Assembly: GCA_036897485.1 (NCBI GenBank)
Contig: JAYMTF010000160.1
Span: forward strand, 1-48,377
Length of the DNA: 48,377 nt
Direction of reading: 5' to 3'
Origin: Pelargonium nanum
Lineage: Eukaryota; Streptophyta; Magnoliopsida; Geraniales; Geraniaceae
Both the position numbers and the translations under genes were made by a program. The notes beneath the pieces were generated by a model. That model was not told the DNA's origin, did not search any database, and was given only the letters and a program-made list of their open reading frames with translations. Shown piece after piece: positions 45,232 to 48,377 of the stretch (its first letter is position 1; every line of letters begins with the position of its first letter).

Positions 45232-46215
45232 GTAGTCTATTTAGGTGGCTATATATGTGCCACCTTCTTAGTGGTCAACCTCAAATAGGTACTTGTTTGT
45301 TCCCATCTCTTATGTTGGTAGCCAAAATTATTTGAAGAAATCCAACTATATTTTATTTGGAAAAAAATAATACATACGTGTAGTGTTTGACTTGTTTAAA
45401 TTTTAAAATACATGTAAAATAAAAAGCAATTTAAGCTGTTCATTCTTAAATAAAGTTATTTATTATGTGCAGGCCCAGCCCGAGGATGAGCGAAAGGGTG
45501 CGTAAGCACAGGGCCCATAACGAAAGGAAGCCCAGTTAAAAAATTATTGTTATTTGGATTAATTGATAATATATTTAAATATTTGGACTACTTGAAACTT
45601 GCATTTGATATGCAATGTTTTATTTTAAATACAAATACAGTATTTAGAAAATCACTAAATTTTAAATGACTAAAAGAGTTTTTTCATTCAAAATTAAAAT
45701 TACATGTTTTGAATGTTGTTGAATTTGATCCGATTACGAATTCAAATTTTGAACTTAGTTTATGTCAAATCCAACATTTTAAGTCGAACATTGGTTATCA
45801 AACACACCAATAATCAACTTGAAACCCATCTAAAAGAAGGAAGCAATCAAAACTCCAAAATAAAATTCAATTAGACCCACAAATTGATTGAATGATTTAT
45901 ATTTAACAAAACTGGTTGAACCGGTAAACATGTTTTATTGGGTTTGACCAACCTCTGGATTGGCTAATGGGCCGGACCGGTCACATTATCAGTTCTTGGG
46001 TCAACCGATTGGGGCAGTCCAAATTTCAAAAGACAGCTTCAACCCAATAGTTGGGTCAATAAGCTTCCGGGTCAAGATGTGAAAGTCGGGTCAATAGTTG
46101 GATTTGTTGAAATTGATTTTTGTTACCTTCCTAAGAGATGGGTTCAGACACTGAAACAAGTACCTGTTTGAGGTAAGAGTCTTGGACCAGTTATATAGCC
46201 ACCTAAATAGACTAC
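45232..46215. mobile_element. Non-autonomous DNA transposon-like element with long terminal inverted repeats
   Basis: The left arm (45232-45353) begins GTAGTCTATTTAGGTGGCTA and continues with ACCTC-AAATAGGTACTTGTT and CCCATCTCTTA. The reverse complement of the right arm (46215 down to about 46091) gives the same sequence with scattered differences and a short insertion (CAGTGTCTGAA). The arms are about 120 bp and the element about 984 bp. The interior has no transposase frame; it contains a GGCCCAG/AGGGCCC-rich patch (45475-45515) and a GGTCAA-rich patch (45925-46100). No convincing target-site duplication is visible, so the superfamily (Mutator-like or hAT-like) stays open. Confidence 0.65.
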
Positions 46216-46737
46216 CCATTTCTTATAATTTTTTTTTGTTGAAGGGTTCTTATAATTTTTTTGTTATATGTAGATTTAGAGATTCAACTCTCATCTATAT
46301 TAATTTAGATAAAATTTAGGAATCTTAATATGCGGATAAAAAAGACTAAAATGACGACAATGCATGAGTTTAAAGGTTTAGTCAAGTCCACGAAATCAAA
46401 TTAGTGTTATTACAAGGAAATGTACATTATTGATAGTGAGCGTTCCAACCATATTACGTGAGACAAATCATGTTTCGAAAACATAGAGAAGTACAACAAT
46501 CTTAAAGAAAGTTGGGAGATGATAAAAAAATGTTGTTATAAAGAAAAATATTTTAATTAACTTTGTTGTGGTTTTCACTTTTCAATTCGTTAGATATCAA
46601 CTTATTTATACAAAAAAAAAAAAAAATTTGTCAATGCATTTACTTTGAATTCACTTGCATGTCCTCATCTATATTGACTGTTGTGTTCTTAAGAATTATA
46701 ATGGTGCATTAGCCAGTAGGAGCTACTTTATTGCCAG
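46216..46737. other. CYP96A upstream region
   Basis: About 520 AT-rich bases with A runs (46610-46624) and no coding frame. It is the distal promoter of the P450 gene. Confidence 0.4.
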
Positions 46738-46747
46738 TATAAATATA
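46738..46747 (+). promoter_or_regulatory. TATA box of the CYP96A gene
   Basis: TATAAATATA lies 54 nt upstream of the ATG at 46792, leaving a short leader of roughly 25 bases. Confidence 0.7.
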
Positions 46748-46791
46748 TCTCAGAGTCAGAGCCAAAAGCTTAACACAGTTAGCTACCTCCA

Positions 46792-48285
46792 ATGGCTACA
46801 ATTCCATACACTGAAATCCTATTAGGAATCATATTCTTTGTCTTTCTCTTCCATTGGAGAAGAAACAGAAACTCACCAATCACATATTGGCCTGTCTTGG
46901 GCATGCTTCCTGGATTTCTCTGGAACTTTTCGCGCATACACGACTATGTAACCGAGGTTCTGAAACAGAACAACGGTACATTCGTGTTCAAAGGACCTTG
47001 GTTTTCCAATCTCGACTTTGTATTCACCAGCGACCCGACAAACACAAACCACATCTTGTCCAAAAGCTTCAAAAACTACTCAAAAGGCCCCGATTTCGGT
47101 ACCATATTCGAGCCTTTAGGGGATGGAATTCTCGCTGCTGATTCCGATTCATGGAAGTTCCAAAGAAGGTTCATGCACTCGTATCTTAGCAGCGCCAAGT
47201 TCCGGAAGTTTCTGGAGAAAACGATCCAAGAAAAGGTGGTTAACGGTCTAGTTCCGGTTCTTGATCACGCCTGCGAGCAAAAAATGGAGGTAAATATCGA
47301 TGATGTGTTTCAACGGTTAGGATTTGACATTATCTGCTCGCTGATCTTAGGCTCCGACTCGAAATGCCTCTCCGTGGGGTTCCCGGAAGCTACCTACGAA
47401 AGAGCGTTTAAAGACGTCGAGGAGGGTATTTTGTACCGGCATTTCGTGCCGCACAAGTATTGGAAGTTGCTGAAATGGCTTCAGATTGGACAAGAGAAGA
47501 AGCTGAGTAGAGCAGTAAAAACAATCGATGTCTTTATCGACCAGTGCATCGCATCCAAGAACAGCAGAGCAAAAGAAGCCGAATTCGACTTCTTGACAGC
47601 TTGTTTGATGGAAGGAGAGAAAGAAGAAGCAATTAAAGGAGTGGAATTGAATCACAAGTTTGTTAGAGATATGGCGGTTAATCTTGTTTCAGCAGGGTCC
47701 GAGACCTCCAGTGCAGCACTTTCTTGGTTTTTCTGGCTCGTCTCAAGAAATCCAACCGTTGAAACAAAGATTTTAGAGGAAATCAAAGAAAACCTAATCT
47801 CCCAGAGCCGTGTATTGGGTGCAGAAGATGTGAGCAAGCTTGTTTATCTTCACGCCGCCCTGTGCGAGACGCTGCGTTTATATCCAACTGTGCCTTTCAA
47901 TCACAAATGTTCGGTGCTACCGGACACTCTTCCCAGCGGCCATTGTGTCAATGCGAATAGAAAGATTCTAATTTCATTTTATGCAATGGGGAGGATGGAG
48001 GAAATGTGGGGACGAGACTGGCGCGAGTTCAAGCCCGAGAGATGGATCGGGAAGGATGGAGGAATTGTGCACGTTCCGTCGTACAAGTTCACAGCATTCA
48101 ATGCAGGGCCGAGGAGCTGTTTAGGAAAGGACATGAGTTTCATTGAAATGAAAATGGTAGCAGTAGCTATGATGAGTAGGTATAAATTGGAGGTTGCTGA
48201 AGATCACTGTGTGATACCAAACAACTCTGTGATACTAAATATGGAAAATGGTTTGAAGGTAAGGATCTCTAAAGCAAGTGCGTGA
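46792..48285 (+). CDS. Cytochrome P450, CYP96A family (clan 86), intronless
   Basis: A single exon of 497 aa. An N-terminal anchor (about residues 6-22) is followed by the clan-86 WPVLGMLPG hinge. P450 signatures: AGSETSSAALSW (I-helix oxygen groove), ETLRLYP (ExxR of the K helix), FKPERW (the PERF-type motif) and FNAGPRSCLGKDMSF with the haem-ligand Cys at about residue 443. CYP96A enzymes are ER haem monooxygenases that hydroxylate long aliphatic chains; Arabidopsis MAH1 (CYP96A15) oxidises cuticular alkanes to secondary alcohols and ketones. The exact substrate here cannot be told. The start follows a TATA box and leader, and the length is normal. No lesion is seen. Confidence 0.94.
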   Translation: MATIPYTEILLGIIFFVFLFHWRRNRNSPITYWPVLGMLPGFLWNFSRIHDYVTEVLKQNNGTFVFKGPWFSNLDFVFTSDPTNTNHILSKSFKNYSKGPDFGTIFEPLGDGILAADSDSWKFQRRFMHSYLSSAKFRKFLEKTIQEKVVNGLVPVLDHACEQKMEVNIDDVFQRLGFDIICSLILGSDSKCLSVGFPEATYERAFKDVEEGILYRHFVPHKYWKLLKWLQIGQEKKLSRAVKTIDVFIDQCIASKNSRAKEAEFDFLTACLMEGEKEEAIKGVELNHKFVRDMAVNLVSAGSETSSAALSWFFWLVSRNPTVETKILEEIKENLISQSRVLGAEDVSKLVYLHAALCETLRLYPTVPFNHKCSVLPDTLPSGHCVNANRKILISFYAMGRMEEMWGRDWREFKPERWIGKDGGIVHVPSYKFTAFNAGPRSCLGKDMSFIEMKMVAVAMMSRYKLEVAEDHCVIPNNSVILNMENGLKVRISKASA

Positions 48286-48323
48286 TCGGGACACCCACGC
48301 ACTTAACATTTGCTTATGTAATA

Positions 48324-48377
48324 CTCCCTCCGTCCCAAAATGAGTGTCATGTTTTCATTTTTTGCAAAAATTAAGGA
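48324..48377 (+). mobile_element. Left end of a Stowaway-type MITE (cut by window end)
   Basis: TA followed by CTCCCTCCGTCCCAAAATGA is the terminal inverted repeat of Tc1/mariner-derived Stowaway MITEs, inserted at a TA dinucleotide (48322-48323). It lies about 38 bases after the CYP96A stop, so it probably contributes to that gene's 3' UTR. Confidence 0.75.

Noticed and set aside
1-48377. CRISPR array, rRNA gene, intact tRNA gene, organellar insertion
   Set aside because: None was seen. The pol III boxes at 25383-25458 lack a foldable tRNA and fit a SINE better.

Overview
The window is nuclear DNA of a flowering plant, a eudicot and probably a rosid. The genes have many short introns with GT-AG borders and AT-rich introns, and they encode plant-specific families (GDSL lipases, a P-class PPR protein, RGF/GOLVEN peptides, CYP96A, AVT6, CRLK). 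No species can be named from the sequence alone. From memory, a FRY/MOR2-like giant gene, a GLIP7-like GDSL lipase and a CRLK2-like kinase also lie close together on Arabidopsis chromosome 5 (the At5g15680-At5g15730 neighbourhood), so this looks like a conserved block. That order needs checking by search.

Layout, left to right: the polyadenylated 3' end of a probable LINE-type retroposon (1-344); a CRLK2-like receptor-like kinase on the minus strand (887-4214, 5' leader to about 5420) with an in-frame stop near the end of its kinase domain; divergently, SRP19 on the plus strand (6627-8445); a GLIP7-like GDSL esterase/lipase (9124-10667); on the minus strand, an RGF/GOLVEN signalling-peptide locus (11312-12673) with two different peptide-encoding 3' ends; a decayed Ty3/gypsy integrase scrap (about 14390-14720); a second GDSL lipase (14905-16348); an LTR-retroelement scrap (16531-16640); an ABHD17-like alpha/beta hydrolase (17438-20719); an intronless PPR gene (22390-24321); a tRNA-derived SINE-like relic (about 25345-25475); the 17-exon FRY/MOR2-like gene (26101-40012, 2152 aa); an AVT6-type amino-acid transporter on the minus strand (41089-43969); a DNA transposon-like element with long terminal inverted repeats (45232-46215); an intronless CYP96A P450 (46792-48285); and the start of a Stowaway-type MITE cut off by the window end.

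The genes do not form one pathway. Themes are cell-surface and peptide signalling (CRLK2-like, RGF), lipid and cuticle chemistry (two GDSL lipases, CYP96A), protein targeting and lipidation (SRP19, ABHD17), polar cell growth (FRY/MOR2), vacuolar amino-acid export (AVT6) and organelle RNA processing (PPR). The most unusual points are the premature stop in the kinase, a possible 7-nt alternative-acceptor switch in its leader, and the RGF locus that could make two distinct sulfated peptides from one signal-peptide exon. Exon borders were assigned by eye from splice motifs, reading phase and family similarity recalled from memory. No alignment or transcript data were available.
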